Below, piece by piece: positions 7,998-19,774 of a stretch of DNA of 64,000 nt. Numbering within the stretch: the stretch's first letter is position 1; the number at the start of each line of letters is the position of its first letter. Under the pieces are notes generated by a model that was given only the letters and a program-made list of their open reading frames with translations, had not been told where the DNA came from and did not search any database. This DNA is from Tubulanus polymorphus (taxonomy: Eukaryota; Nemertea; Palaeonemertea; Tubulaniformes; Tubulanidae). The stretch is from assembly GCF_964204645.1 (NCBI RefSeq), contig NW_027437463.1:25944-89943 (forward strand). Direction: 5' to 3'. Position numbers and translations under genes: made by a program.

Positions 7998-10439
7998 GTG
8001 TCTCGTACTTCGTACTCTGATCTGAAAGCCTACTTTTCCAATTACTATAGTGTTCCTGGACCCCTTTAAAAATGTACTCTGAAAAAAGAATATTCTCTAT
8101 TTTGTTATGTCATTGAAGATTCTCTTCTATGAGGTGCCAACGCAACTTCTTCTAATTTTGATTCCATGTGTGAATTTGTATAATTGATTTGCATTTGAAG
8201 GTATGAACTTGTATTGAATATTCAAACATTTTTGTCCATTTGAGGATTATGAGTGTCCATAGATGGAATCAGGTTTCTTTTTAACGTTTTCATTACACTT
8301 TGATGTGTTGTCTTGATGCCTTTCCTAGGGGCATCGTATAATTTTTATGGACTTTTGCTTTACTGAAGTCCATTTTTGCTCATGTATGACACGTGCCTCC
8401 ATTGGTACAAAATAACTTGCGAAAGAAGCTTAGTTTCTCATCTGATCTTTCAAAATGTTCAATGTTGTAATAATCTCTAACCCTCCTGCACCACCCTCCT
8501 GTAAGGTTTGTTAGAACTCTACAGCCGGTAAGTCTTAATAAATCTTCTTGAAAGTTTGTGTATGAGTTGGAACAGGTAAGAGGTGATATTGAAAATGGTG
8601 ATCTATCAGCTAGATGATATGTCCAACATGACAGCCATGTCTGCCATCTTGAATTTTTCATTGGCACCATACAGCTTGCCAACCTATATTGATTTCCTTG
8701 ACCCTGGTGTATTAGCAGGTAAGAGGTCTACCCCTATTAAAATTGGTGACCACCAATTGTCTAATATTGCTGCTATATTATCCAATGTATGATTTTCTTC
8801 ATTTTCAATAATCATTAGCACTGTCACATGTTATATAGCTGTAGAAATCTGTGACTAATGAGTATACTCTACACCAGGGGAGTTGAAAATTTGAATACAC
8901 TACTACGTATTAGTCAATTTTTATGAAAACCATAGTTATGTATTGATAATGATGTTAAATGGCCATTTGTCTACAAGGTATATATTGATTCCCCTATGTA
9001 GATTCAGTTATTTTCGATTTGAGGAATTTCTATCAACCTCAGATACATGTATATCGTACATAGTTTAAAATGACCCTTGTGTAAAAGATTAATTTTGTGC
9101 TGTAATTATCAAAAGTGTCGGAATATTCATTATTGCCATACCACGTAACAACCATTGTGGGAATAGATTATTTCAGTTGCATGGCATGTTGTCTCTACTA
9201 AGAGAATGAAAAAATAGTTGAGAAAAAAATGTTTCGGTTCTCCATCGTAGGTTTGACACATATGTATTAATGTTGTAGTCATCGAGAATTAATCATATCT
9301 CTACAGATTTTGTGCATATTTACATGTCAATAAAGATATTTTCAAATAAGACCATAGCGTTGTGTTTCCATTGCTGAAAAGGAATAGGATCGATTCGATG
9401 CAGCATACTTGATTCCTTATACGACTAGGGCCTACATATGTTAAATTCCCCGACATCAATTTCCGAAGTTCACGTTATCGTATTGGGTTTTAGTTCAACA
9501 TTTTAGTTGAGTAGTTTATGCATCTATAGTTTTGACTGGAAGACAACACCGTTGGGCAAATATCTCAAATATATAGAAGGAAAAATATCGAATTGTGGTC
9601 GGCCCAGACTGCAGATCGATTCTCATGTACTGCCAAGGCTTCTAATGCAATATCTCGAGGCCCCCACATCGCTGCTGCAGACCAGATCTTTGATGCAGAG
9701 CCCAACATATGAATGACCTGTTCAGCCCTACAAATACATTTTTCTGGCATTCTATCATATCATTTAATGATAATTACTCAAGTAAAGTAAAGACGTAAGC
9801 CCCAATACGAAATATTTTGAAGCATGAATTTATTTTTATTGTTTCAATCATAATATTACATGTAATGCATTCACATCGTGATGTTACTTAACCTAAATGT
9901 TTAGAATAGTTATTAAGATGAGCGCAACATACATAGCATCAAAATTTCAAAATTCAGCCATCCATTTAACATATTGACTCGTTGTTCAGTGGGGTAACTA
10001 AAACACATTTTAAAAAATAATTTCTAGTTTCGAATCTGTAAGGAGAGATGAAGTGGGGTTTCTTCCGACTTCCTGAGCTATGAATAACTAGTTTTAAAAT
10101 TTAAAAGTGATTTCGACGGTTTATCCGAAGTTTAAAAGCCTTGCGTAAGTTGGATCTTTTGGGACCAAGACAAATCCTTCGACTTCGAAAAATTCCGATT
10201 TCCAGCCGTTTCCAAAAACTATACGACTTCCAATTAATTTCTGTAAACGGAAAGATTTAATCCATATCTACAAGAATGATTAAAAACACTGAAATATTTC
10301 GGGTTCAATTTTTCCAATATACTCTCACAACTAGAATAACGACTGTTGACATGTATCATCGATTTACAGCCAGAAAAAAAGGGTCGGGACAGAAAAGAGA
10401 ATAGAGGAGAAAATTCTGGACCATCAGTATTCATGTGAT
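7998..10439. other. Host DNA without a recognisable gene
   Basis: No convincing gene is seen apart from a possible exon at 9565-9750. Around 8590-8790 lies one copy of a dispersed repeat (CAGCCATGTCTGCCATCTTG, then TTCATTGGCACCATACAGC) that recurs at 31590-32130 and 48780-49250. Confidence 0.5.
9565..9750 (-). CDS. Possible host exon or exon remnant
   Basis: A minus-strand frame stands out from AT-rich surroundings by higher GC and normal protein-like composition (residues such as KIWSAAAMWGPRD and NRSAVWADHN). An AG lies just before the frame, but I see no obvious GT donor at its end. I do not recognise the family. It could be an exon of a host gene outside the visible context, a decayed exon, or part of a transposon. 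Confidence is low because it rests on composition only. Confidence 0.22.
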   Translation of the reverse strand: MPEKCICRAEQVIHMLGSASKIWSAAAMWGPRDIALEALAVHENRSAVWADHNSIFFLLYI

Positions 10440-11450
10440 ATAAATGTGATCGTGATATAAGCGAGTATCCGACTACGTAAATTCCTTGTTTCTGAGTTGA
10501 AATCATCGCCCTTTTATTTCCGCAAGTGACTTTTTAGGTATTTTCCGAGTTTCTGAGCTGAAATCATCGCCCTTTTAATTTCGCAAGTGACTTTTTAGGT
10601 AAATTCCGAGTTTCCGAACTGAAATCATCGCCCTTTTAATTTCGCAAGTGACTTTTTAGGTAAATTCCGAGTTTCTGACCTGAAATCATCGCCCTTTTAA
10701 TTTTGCAAGTGATTTTGTAGGTTAATTTCGAGTTTCTGAGCTGAAATGATCGCTCTTTTAATCTCGGAAGTGACTTTGTGGCTAAATTCCGAGTTTCTGA
10801 CCTGAAATCATCGCCCTTTTAATTTCGCAAGTGACTTTTTAGGTATTTTCCGAGTTTTTGAGCTGAAATCATCGCCCTTTTAATTTCTTAAGCAACTTTT
10901 TAGGTAAATTTCGAGTTTCTGAGCCGAAATGATCGCCCTTTTAATTTCGCAAGCGACTTTTAGGTAATTTCCCAGTTTCTGAGCCGAAATCATCGCCCTT
11001 ATAATTTCGCAAGCGACTTTTTAGGTAAATTCCTTGTTTCTGAGCCGAAATGATCGCCCTTTTCATTTCGCAAGTGATTCTGTAGGTAAATTCCGAGTTT
11101 CTGAGCTGAAATGATCGCTCTTTTAATCTCGAAAGAGACTTTTTATGTATTTTCCGAGTTTTTGGGCCGAAATCATCGCCCTTTTAATTTCGCAAGCGAT
11201 TTTGTAGGTAAATTCCGAGTTTCTGAGCCGAAATCATCGCCCTTTTAATTTCGCAAGCGACTTTTTAGGTAAATTCCTAGTTTCTGAGCCGAAATCATCG
11301 CCCTTTTAATTTCGCAAGCGACTTTTTAGGTAAACTCCTAGTTTCTGAGCCGAAATCATCGCCCTTTTAATTTCGCAAGCGACTTTTAGGTAAATTCCGA
11401 GTTACTGAGCCGAAATCATCGCCCTTTTAATTTCGCAGTGACAACCGGGA
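10440..11450. repeat. 61-bp minisatellite, about 16 copies
   Basis: The core AATCATCGCCCTTTTAATTT recurs at 10501, 10562, 10623, 10684 and onwards at 61-bp spacing. Each unit continues with CGCAAGTGACTTTTTAGG and a TTCCGAGTTTCTGAGC-type segment. Copies differ by a few substitutions, and AAGTGAC alternates with AAGCGAC, suggesting two sub-families. Degenerate copies run on to about 11740 after a short interruption at 11440-11510. Confidence 0.9.
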
Positions 11451-12659
11451 TCACACACAACTCACCAGAACAACAATGGATTCTTTTCAAGAGAGCGATG
11501 TCACAACGCTACATTTCTGAAGTGAAATCATCGCATTTCACAAGTGATTTAGGTAAATTCTGAGTTTCTGAGCTGAAATCATCTTTTTTTAATTTCGCAA
11601 CTGACTTTTTAGGTAAATTCCGAGTTACTGTGAGCTGAAATCATTGCCCTTTCTGAGTTAATCATCGCCCTTTTTTCACGAGTGTTTGTGTAAATTTAGA
11701 GTCTCTGAGCTGGACATCACTAGTTTAATTTCACATTAAGGGATTATTGGTAACTTCTGACTCGAGATCTAGAATCATTATAGTTAGTGATTTTCGAGGT
11801 TTATACCGTTTATGAGCTAGGAATGATTACATTTTAACAAAAGGGAGTCGATTGACGAAACTAAGACTAGGAATCAACTATCTTAGATTTCAAAAGTTAT
11901 CTTGATCGCCATCGTACGCCAAAATCTTTCCTCGTTTTATTCCGAGTGAAATAGGAATAAATTCCACTATTGCTATTTTCGGTATGATTCCAAGTCTGTG
12001 AGCTATTCAACTTAGGGAAAGTTGGACTTAAATGCCAATTCTAGGAAATTATCTGACCGCTGATTTTTGTCCCCGAAATGTTTGTATGATCGTCGAATTT
12101 ATTCATCACATCGGCATACCAAGGACTGCAGTTGTCACCTTGTTGTGTTTTAATATGCAGTTGAGGTTCGTCCATATTTACCGTCTGGATGGATTATTTA
12201 GAAGAACGGCTTTATGATAAGCCAATAACGAACTTCATGGTACAGGCTTACTAACGAGGATATCATCCACCCTCTAAGCAGTCTTTACTACGTGATACTA
12301 AACTATAAATACGTACTACTAATACCGGTACCATTCTATTCTCAGAAGATTGATTTTTCAAAATCCCCACATCATAACTGGGAGATATAAATTGTATTAA
12401 TTCCAACGAACGAATTGGCGGTTGCGGGGCCACCAAGTGTAGCAAAAATTCAAAAAACAATCGGATCCACCCGCTCGTAATGAATGATTTGGCTTCCGTT
12501 TATATAATTTCTTAATCTTCTACTTCATATGAGCTATTTTTCTTCTTTTCCTGGAGAGAACGATGATTCATCGTGCCACCTTTGAAATCTTCAATTTATA
12601 ATAGTTTGAATACGGGGTGATTGCCACTTGGGTTGTGACAGAAACGGACCATTTTCAAT
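11451..12659. other. Degraded minisatellite tail, then unremarkable host DNA
   Basis: From 11510 to about 11740 scattered fragments of the 61-bp unit are still visible. From there to 12659 I see no gene, repeat or splice-supported exon. Confidence 0.5.
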
Positions 12660-12689
12660 TCAATGCAATTGAGTACTTTTCGTTCTGAC

Positions 12690-12790
12690 CACAGCATCCT
12701 CCCTCTGCCGGGACTCGAACCTGATGGCATCGCTACACTCAGCCACGGCACGAACCCCTGCATCAGTAGACCGGGTGCGCAGGTACATGC
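12690..12790 (-). repeat. tRNA-derived SINE-like sequence
   Basis: On the minus strand a TGGCTGAGTG A-box-like segment is followed about 25 bases later by GGTTCGAGTCCCGGC, a perfect B-box/T-arm match. The expected tRNA arms and anticodon loop are not formed, so it is a tRNA-derived repeat head and not a tRNA gene. A related inverted copy lies at 12980-13030 and another at 48925-49110. Confidence 0.55.
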
Positions 12791-12974
12791 GCAGCTTTCC
12801 GAACGAAAACTGGCGGCACCAATCAGATTGCTCGTTGTATAATCGTTGAGGCAAATTTCAAGGAAGAACTATAAATGGGAAGACCCGGGCTAAAATAAAA
12901 CGGGATTTCTGATTGGCTAAAAATCACATCATCTGAACTGCGCATGTATCTGCGCACACGGTCGATTATGGCAG

Positions 12975-13037
12975 GGTTTCATGCCGTGGCAATCTCGATG
13001 CCATCAGGTTCAAATCCCTGCCGGGGGAGGATGGACC
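12975..13037 (+). repeat. Inverted partner of the tRNA-like repeat
   Basis: GCCGTGGCAATCTCGATGCC, then CATCAGGTTCAAATCCCTGCC, is the plus-strand counterpart of the unit at 12690-12790. The pair could fold back over about 200 bases. Confidence 0.45.
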
Positions 13038-13798
13038 ACAGGGGTTTGGCGATGGGCTTGGATTTTATTTCCGGGTTGTTGATAATCTCGCGAGAATGGC
13101 GCTAAATATGAACTGCGAATAAATTCAAAATATCACGGAAATACCTTGTGTTAATATTGTTTATTTATCCGCTATAAAGTTCTGATAAACAATTGGTCGT
13201 TAAGAATCATTATCAGACGGTCGTCAGATGGCTACGGGATGAAACGCCTTCAGAGTTGTGCCAGCCAGAAAGTTGGGACAGTCACGTGACTTAACGCTTC
13301 TTATTTGACGCGAACCTGAAGCATATAAGATGGAAACTATGATACGAAAATTATTTGAGAATAACTTACATTCAAATGCATTTTTTACTATGAATTATAT
13401 ATTTCATCATAATTTATTTAGTTATTTATTTCATATGAATCATAATCTGACAATTGATATCGGTCTGTGAATATGTTAACTTTTCGTGTTGAAGTTTTAA
13501 ATGCGATTACGTCATCAGAATGTCATGTGACTGTCCCAACTTTCTGGCTGAAAATTTAAGTACAGCGGAGGCCTGGCGTTTCATCCCTTGTGATTTTATA
13601 TAGAAGCGTGACGACCGGTCTGATAATGATTCTTAACGACCAATTGTTTATCGAAACTTTATAGCGGATAAATAAACAATATAAACACAAGGTATTTCCG
13701 TGATATTTTGAATTTATTCGCAGTTCATATTTAGCGCCATTCTCGCGAGATTATCAACAACCCGGAAATAAAATCCAAGCCCATCGCCAAACCCCTGT
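13038..13798. mobile_element. Foldback element with ~189-bp inverted arms
   Basis: The left arm 13038-13226 (ACAGGGGTTTGGCGATGGGC onward) and the right arm 13609-13798 are near-perfect inverted copies. The inner part also pairs: GGGATGAAACGCC near 13240 with GGCGTTTCATCCC near 13578, and AGAAAGTTGGGACAGTCACG with its complement near 13540. The whole unit is therefore close to a complete palindrome. It has no coding capacity. No clear target duplication is seen. Confidence 0.8.
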
Positions 13799-13806
13799 CA
13801 TTTCGG

Positions 13807-16416
13807 TCTGTCTGCAGAGTTTCCAGAACCTGTCATGTCAGGTCTTAAGACACAGTATAATCAGTATTAATAACAATCATTATACTCATTATGATTAGGC
13901 CCTATATTATTATATATTACTATTAATTACTCGCAATATAAGCTTAATTAATTCACCAAGTGCACATACAATTTAAAAACATTTCAGTGCAAGCTTATAA
14001 GTTGACATAGATAAATTAGACATAACACTGATTAATTAGTGAGACCTCACACGGCAACGCGCGCCATTTTGCAGAGCTTCGGGACCTGTGGTGACAGGTC
14101 TGCTTGAAAACTGATGAAATGGAAAAAAACTTTATTTTTTATGGTATCTTTATAGTAATGAATATAATATAGATTGCTAACCATGGATATAGTTAATCTT
14201 AAGTTACTATAAAACAATAATTTTGAAGCGAGACCTCACACGGCAGCTCGCGCCATTTTGCAGAGCTTCTCGAGACCTGTGGTGACAGGTCTGCATTAAA
14301 ACTGATGAAATGAAGGAAAACATTAATTTTTATGGTCTCTTTATAGTAAAGAGTATAATATCAATTGCTAACCATGGATAGAATTAATCTTAAGTTACTA
14401 TAAAACAATAATTATGAAGCGAGACCTCACACGACAGCTCGCGCCATTTTGCAGAGCTTCTCGGGACCTGTGGTGACAGGTCTGCTTGAAAACTGATGAA
14501 ATGGAAAAAACTTTACTTTTAATGGTATCTTTATAGTAATGAATATAATATAGATTGCTAACCATGGATATAGTTAATCTTAAGTTACTATAAAACAATA
14601 ATTTTGAAGCGAGACCTCACACGGCAGCTCGCGCCATTTTGCAGAGCTTCTCGAGACCTGTGGTGACAGGTCTGCTTGAAAACTGATGAAATGGAAAAAA
14701 CTTTACTTTTTATAACCTTTATATAGTAATAAGTATAATATAAATTGCTAACCATAGATAGAGTTAATCTTAAGTTACTATAAAACAATAATTATGAAGC
14801 GAGACCTCACACGGCAGCTCGCGCCATTTTGCAGAGCTTCTCGGGACCTGTGGTGACAGGTCTGCTTGAAAACTGATGAAATGGAAAAAACTTTACTTTT
14901 TATAACCTTTATATAGTAATAAGTATAATATAAATTGCTAACCATAGATAAAGTTAATCTTAAGTTACTATAAAACAATAATTATGAAGCGAGACCTCAC
15001 ACGGCAGCTCGCGCCATTTTGCAGAGCTTCTCGGGACCTGTGGTGACAGGTCTGCATTAAAACTGATGAAATGAAGGAAAACATTAATTTTTATGGTCTC
15101 TTTATAGTAAAGAGTATAATATAAATTGCTAACCATGGATAGAATTAATCTTAAGTTACTATAAAACAATAATTATGAAGCGAGACCTCACACGGCAGCT
15201 CGCGCCATTTTGCAGAGCTTCTCGGGACCTGTGGTGACAGGTCTGCTTGAAAACTGATGAAATGGAAAAAAACTTTACTTTTTATAACCTTTATATAGTA
15301 ATAAGTATAATATAAATTGCTAACCATAGATAAAGTTAATCTTAAGTTACTATAAAACAATAATTATGAAGCGAGACCTCACACGGCGGCAGCTCGCGCC
15401 ATTTTGCAGAGCTTCTCGAGACCTGTGGTGACAGGACTGCATTAAAACTGATGAAATGAAGGAAAACATCAATTTTTATGGTCTCTTTATAGTAAAGAGT
15501 ATAATATCAATTGCTAACCATGGATAGAGTTAATCTAAAGTTACTATAAAACAATAATTATGAAGCGAGACCTCACACGGCAGCTCGCGCCATTTTGCAG
15601 AGCTATTCGGGACCTGTGGTGACAGGTCTGCTTGAAAACTGATGAAATGGAAAAAAACTTTAATTTTTATAACCTTTATATAGTAATAAGTATAATATAA
15701 ATTGCTAACCATAGATATAGTTAATCTTAAGTTACTATAAAACAATAATTATGAAGCGAGACCTCACACGGCAGCTCGCGCCATTTTGCAGAGCTTCTCG
15801 AGACCTGTGGTGACAGGTCTGCACTAAAACTGATATAAATAGAAAAAAACTTCATGCTTTAAATTGTTGATTTAAAATCAGTCTCAATAAAATCAGTCTC
15901 TTTATTGCATTCGGCTCTTTTACATGCACGCACATCATAAAGACAATGAATATAAATAGTGAGACTTCAGGACTTCAGGACAGTGAGGAGTGTTGCCGAA
16001 CTGTGATAGTGAGCAGATAATTTTCAGTGTCTTATTGCGGAAACGAAATATCAAGACCTCGATTCATCTAGCGAAAATATTCTCTTATAATGTGCTCTTA
16101 TTTCTACATTAATTAATTCATCTATGCCTGAAACTTATTTTTTCCCTTTAATACAGAAATAAGTCATAGTTTACACATAAATATTTTCTTCTTATAAATC
16201 AACCTTTCAAATGAATTATTTGTCAGAACATTTTCCTTATCGTTATTGTTGAATCATTTTCGATATTAACGACGGGTCAGAATATTCATTCAACTCAAAA
16301 TGTTCTTCCATTCGTCTAACACATGCCTAGATATTTCGCCGTTTCGTCAAATATTGTCATGAGTTTGGGTTTTTTCGGGACCTGACATGACAGGTTCTGG
16401 AAACTCTGCAGACAGA
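13807..16416. mobile_element. 2.6-kb non-autonomous element with perfect 38-bp TIRs
   Basis: The left end 13807-13844 (starting TCTGTCTGCAGAGTTTCCAG) is an exact inverted copy of 16379-16416. Between the ends lie AT-rich subterminal DNA and ten copies of a 190-bp satellite. The satellite core contains TGCAGAGCTTCTCGAGACC and GACCTGTGGTGACAGGTC, which resemble the TIR (GCAGAGTTTCC, then CCTGTCATGTCAGGTC), so the satellite may have grown from a subterminal repeat. No transposase is present. It abuts the foldback element at 13038-13798. Confidence 0.75.
14041..15830. repeat. 190-bp tandem satellite, ten copies
   Basis: The GAGACCTCACACGGCAGC core starts at 14041, 14230, 14421, 14611, 14801, 14991, 15182, 15373, 15567 and 15758. 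Each unit carries GACCTGTGGTGACAGGTC, a perfect 7-bp stem with a 4-base loop, and a variable AT-rich spacer. Two spacer types (TTATGGTCTCTTTATAG and TTTATAACCTTTATATAG) alternate, which indicates higher-order duplication. Short open frames on the minus strand merely follow the repeat. Confidence 0.95.
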
Positions 16417-16639
16417 CATCAATCACCCCTGTGGTTCTGACGGTGGCAAATGTTAAGTTCGGCGGACGGAGGTTTTAATACAATATTTCTTGCTGTTGAT
16501 GTTCCCAAACAACTTAGTGGGAACCGTACATCGTCTGGTTAACTATTCAGACTACATATCCTGGTAATTGATGTCTATTTAAACACCCTTGACTTTTTTT
16601 GAGAGAGCTTTCTTTTATATTTCTACAGCGACTTACAAA

Positions 16640-17118
16640 TTCGCTGTGGCTACTCGTACGGACGTACCGATTACTCTGGAGGCTATTCGTACGGAACTAG
16701 GATAACTGTCGCTGATTGGCTGATTAACGCCGCGCACACAGGGACTTGTCACAATTGATTGTGAATGAATAAAACCAATATCAATGACCAGGTCCACTAT
16801 CCCTGTATAATATAAAAAACTATTATTATTGTTATTTTATTATACAGTTGCAGGGATACTGGTACCCCCATCATTGGTCTCATCCATTATCAGTCGTGAC
16901 AAGTCCCTGTGTAAATTACTAGCGCAGCATCATAGGCCTACCACTAGACCACCGAGCTCGCTGACAGTCGGCCGAATGTTTTAACTACATAGGCCTATAG
17001 CCTCACCTTACCCTCTAACCCTATCCCTTCCCGTACGAACATACAGTAGTAATCCGTACGGGTGCGTACGAATAGCCTACAGAATTATTCGTACGTGTCC
17101 GTACGACTAGCCACTTCG
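16640..17118. mobile_element. MITE-like inverted-repeat element with a nested second MITE
   Basis: TGGCTACTCGTACGGACGTA near 16648 and GTCCGTACGACTAGCCA near 17098 are imperfect inverted ends, with CGTACGAATAG-type motifs repeated inside. Nested within it, 16737-16915 has inverted ends CACAGGGACTTGTCAC and GTGACAAGTCCCTGTG around a 179-bp AT-rich core. There is no coding capacity. Confidence 0.6.
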
Positions 17119-17364
17119 TTACAAATTTCACTTTTGAACTGTTTGTTGTTTAAAGTAAACCAATGTACTGAATTGCTGGTGACATTTTGACTCTGAAACA
17201 GTGATATTTAATGTAATTGATTGAACCATTTACGAGAGATGCGGATCTGCACTTACTGAACTGCTAGTGCTAGTGTATTGCTTATTTTAGTTAGTGTAAA
17301 AGTTGAGATCACATCAGATCAGTTAATCCAAACTTCGGTCTTCAGTTATCAGAGTTCGTCGACT

Positions 17365-17476
17365 ATGGTCGAAACAGATGCACCAGCCAATGAAATTCCC
17401 TGTCCTGCGGGTGCCGGTAAACGAAAATTAGCGCAGGCGCTAGGATCGCTCAATCAGGATTGTTTCCCTGCTACTG
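17365..17476 (+). CDS. Possible first coding exon of an unidentified host gene
   Basis: The ATG at 17365 opens 37 codons with ordinary protein composition (MVETDAPANEIPCPAGAGKR, then KLAQALGSLNQDCFPATG), clearly GC-richer than the flanks. It ends at CTACTG followed by GTAATG, a plausible splice donor (a GTATGT lies 36 bases further). I could not find a matching downstream exon, and I do not recognise the family. Confidence 0.3.
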
Positions 17477-17529
17477 GTAATGTTATTTTTATCGCTGCCG
17501 TAGAGCTATGGTAGGTATGTTCATATCCG

Positions 17530-19774
17530 GGGGGGGGGGGGTGCATTATCGATTGTGATCCGCATTTTTAGTCGAACAAAATAGAAATAGAAAAATACCC
17601 TTTTTCAAGAGCTAAATTCGTCAGCTTAGGACCCGGAATAAGCGACGAATCATAAGGAATCGGAAGGTTTAGGATCTTAAAATTCAAATACTGAAGACCT
17701 CATGATTATATTTCGTGTCGGGGCTGAGCGATCGCTGCCGGAAAGTCGATGTCTAAGTTTTGCGTTGAAGCGAGCGATACAAAATGGCGGCCGGTACTTG
17801 TTATTGAATGACGACGCGCCGCGCTGCTCAGGATGAGATCAATATTTAACAATTATTCATTGGTCTAGCGGTGAATTATTAGAGTTTTCCTTAATGAATT
17901 TCTTTTTTTTATTTGATCACAGGTCCCTTAATTCGCTCAAAGATCTATGATATTTTGTGTGATTTTCTTTGTCACGCCAAACACTGGGTACTGGAAACAA
18001 ATTTCTTGTGTAAAAAATATACAACTATTGAAGCCGTGAAGATTTAATGTAGGCGTACTGACGATACGGAAAAATTTATTCTCGTATGAACGATAACAAA
18101 AATAGGCTTTCAATTTGTAATCAACATTCCCAAAGTATGTTTTTTTCGCAAAAATGAAATTCTTTTCTATTGATCATGACGAACCATCGCTCATAGCGGA
18201 TCTTCGATATTTTGGACAATTTTCTTTGGCCACGGGCCACGCCAAACACAGGTGCCTTCAACGAAACCTACGTTTTTTTTTTACAATGTAGAATTCTATG
18301 ACTGAAGAGCCACCGGCTCGCCTCTATTTACTCATTATAACTTAAATCTGGCTGTGCGCTTCACCAAGTTTTTTAACTTTTAAATTTTCCACTTTCCAGC
18401 CAAAATTTTTCATAAAATGTAACTCCTCTCAGATTCGACTACCAACAGCTAATAAACGTAATTTTCAATTATGAAAATTTCTTATTTTCCCATTTGTAAT
18501 TATTTATCACTATATTTCTGAATATTAGGACAGATTTGGCAAAATGATCGCTAAACATTTTTTGCGTGCGCGGACCGCCACTATGCTCCCGTCAGTAAAG
18601 GGGCTGTTGAAAGAGGGAGGCATCTAATGGGATGAATTGAGGCTTGTGATGGGCAAAAATAGAGGCTTGTGATGGGACAGTGAGGCTCCCGAGGGGATTT
18701 TCCAAAAGCAGCAAAATTGAATTATATATTAAATATTGCTGAAATCTAGCTCAAAACAAAACAAATGGATTATTATTTAGTTATTATTATTAGTATTATT
18801 ACTATTGCTTGGTTTATGTTTCTAACCTGATTGATTTTATTATGATATCATGTATATATATTTCAAATTTCAGAGTTTTGACCCTGATTTTCTGCTATTC
18901 TTTACTAAAATTCATTTAGCAAGTAATAATATTAATAATTGGTATATTTAAATCAATTCGCAATATAGACCTGACTGACAAGCCTTGACAATCATGTTTG
19001 ATTCATTTCAATAATTATATAGTGAACAAAATTATTTCACCTGAAATCATATAAATATTTCTCGATATTTCACAATTTCTTGTCGTTACCATGGAAACCA
19101 AATAATAATAATCTATATAATAATAGATATTCCTAGATAAACTTAGGGCAAACATAAACTATTGATAACTAGTTATTCTATCCCCTTAATACATCATAAC
19201 TTTTGTTCTAACATCGATATTTTCATTATTTTACCCTTTTTAGGCTGGTTTCCATGGAAACCATAGGCATTTGGGATCAGATAAAAATTTTGGGTCTTTC
19301 AACTTTATCTGAAACTGCTATGAGAGTATTGCTCTTTAAATTTTTAGTCCATCTCTTTTTCGTTTAAGAGATATCGAAGTTTGTTTACATGAGATATTAC
19401 CTTCTTAAGAGTTTTTGTGTATTGAAACATGAAGACACTTTTTGCTCAAATTTTCGAACTTCAATTTGCAATATCTCGAAAACTACTGGAGATAATTCAA
19501 AAATTTATAAAGCATATTGTTATTTGAGCCTTCCCCATTCCAACAAGCCTTCAGTAAGACTGGAGCTATTTGCACGAGCGCTGAAGGTGCGAGCCCTTAA
19601 AAAAATTTTTATTTCTAGGTGCTCAGATTCGTTTTTGCAGCATTTGGGGGCCATAAGTAACTAGTTTAAATTCGGTAATTTTCATGTAGCAGCAATTGTC
19701 AGTAGTTTGTTCGAGGCACTTTTCTGCCGTATGTTGGTAGGCTTATGTGCATTAAATAGTTCTATGTTCTCATA
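17530..19774. other. Host DNA without a recognisable gene
   Basis: A G12 homopolymer lies at about 17528-17540. Two near-identical 20-base units (GAGGCTTGTGATGGG) lie at about 18640-18680. I see no splice-supported exon or element ends. Confidence 0.4.

Noticed and set aside
12700-12720. tRNA gene
   Set aside because: The B-box is perfect, but no acceptor stem, D-arm or anticodon loop can be formed; it is a tRNA-derived repeat.
14398-15745. Six similar 66- to 71-codon minus-strand frames
   Set aside because: They recur at the 190-bp period of the satellite and have no start, splice or family support.
10440-15830. CRISPR-like arrays
   Set aside because: The 61-bp and 190-bp units are tandem over their whole length, without unique spacers, in animal DNA.
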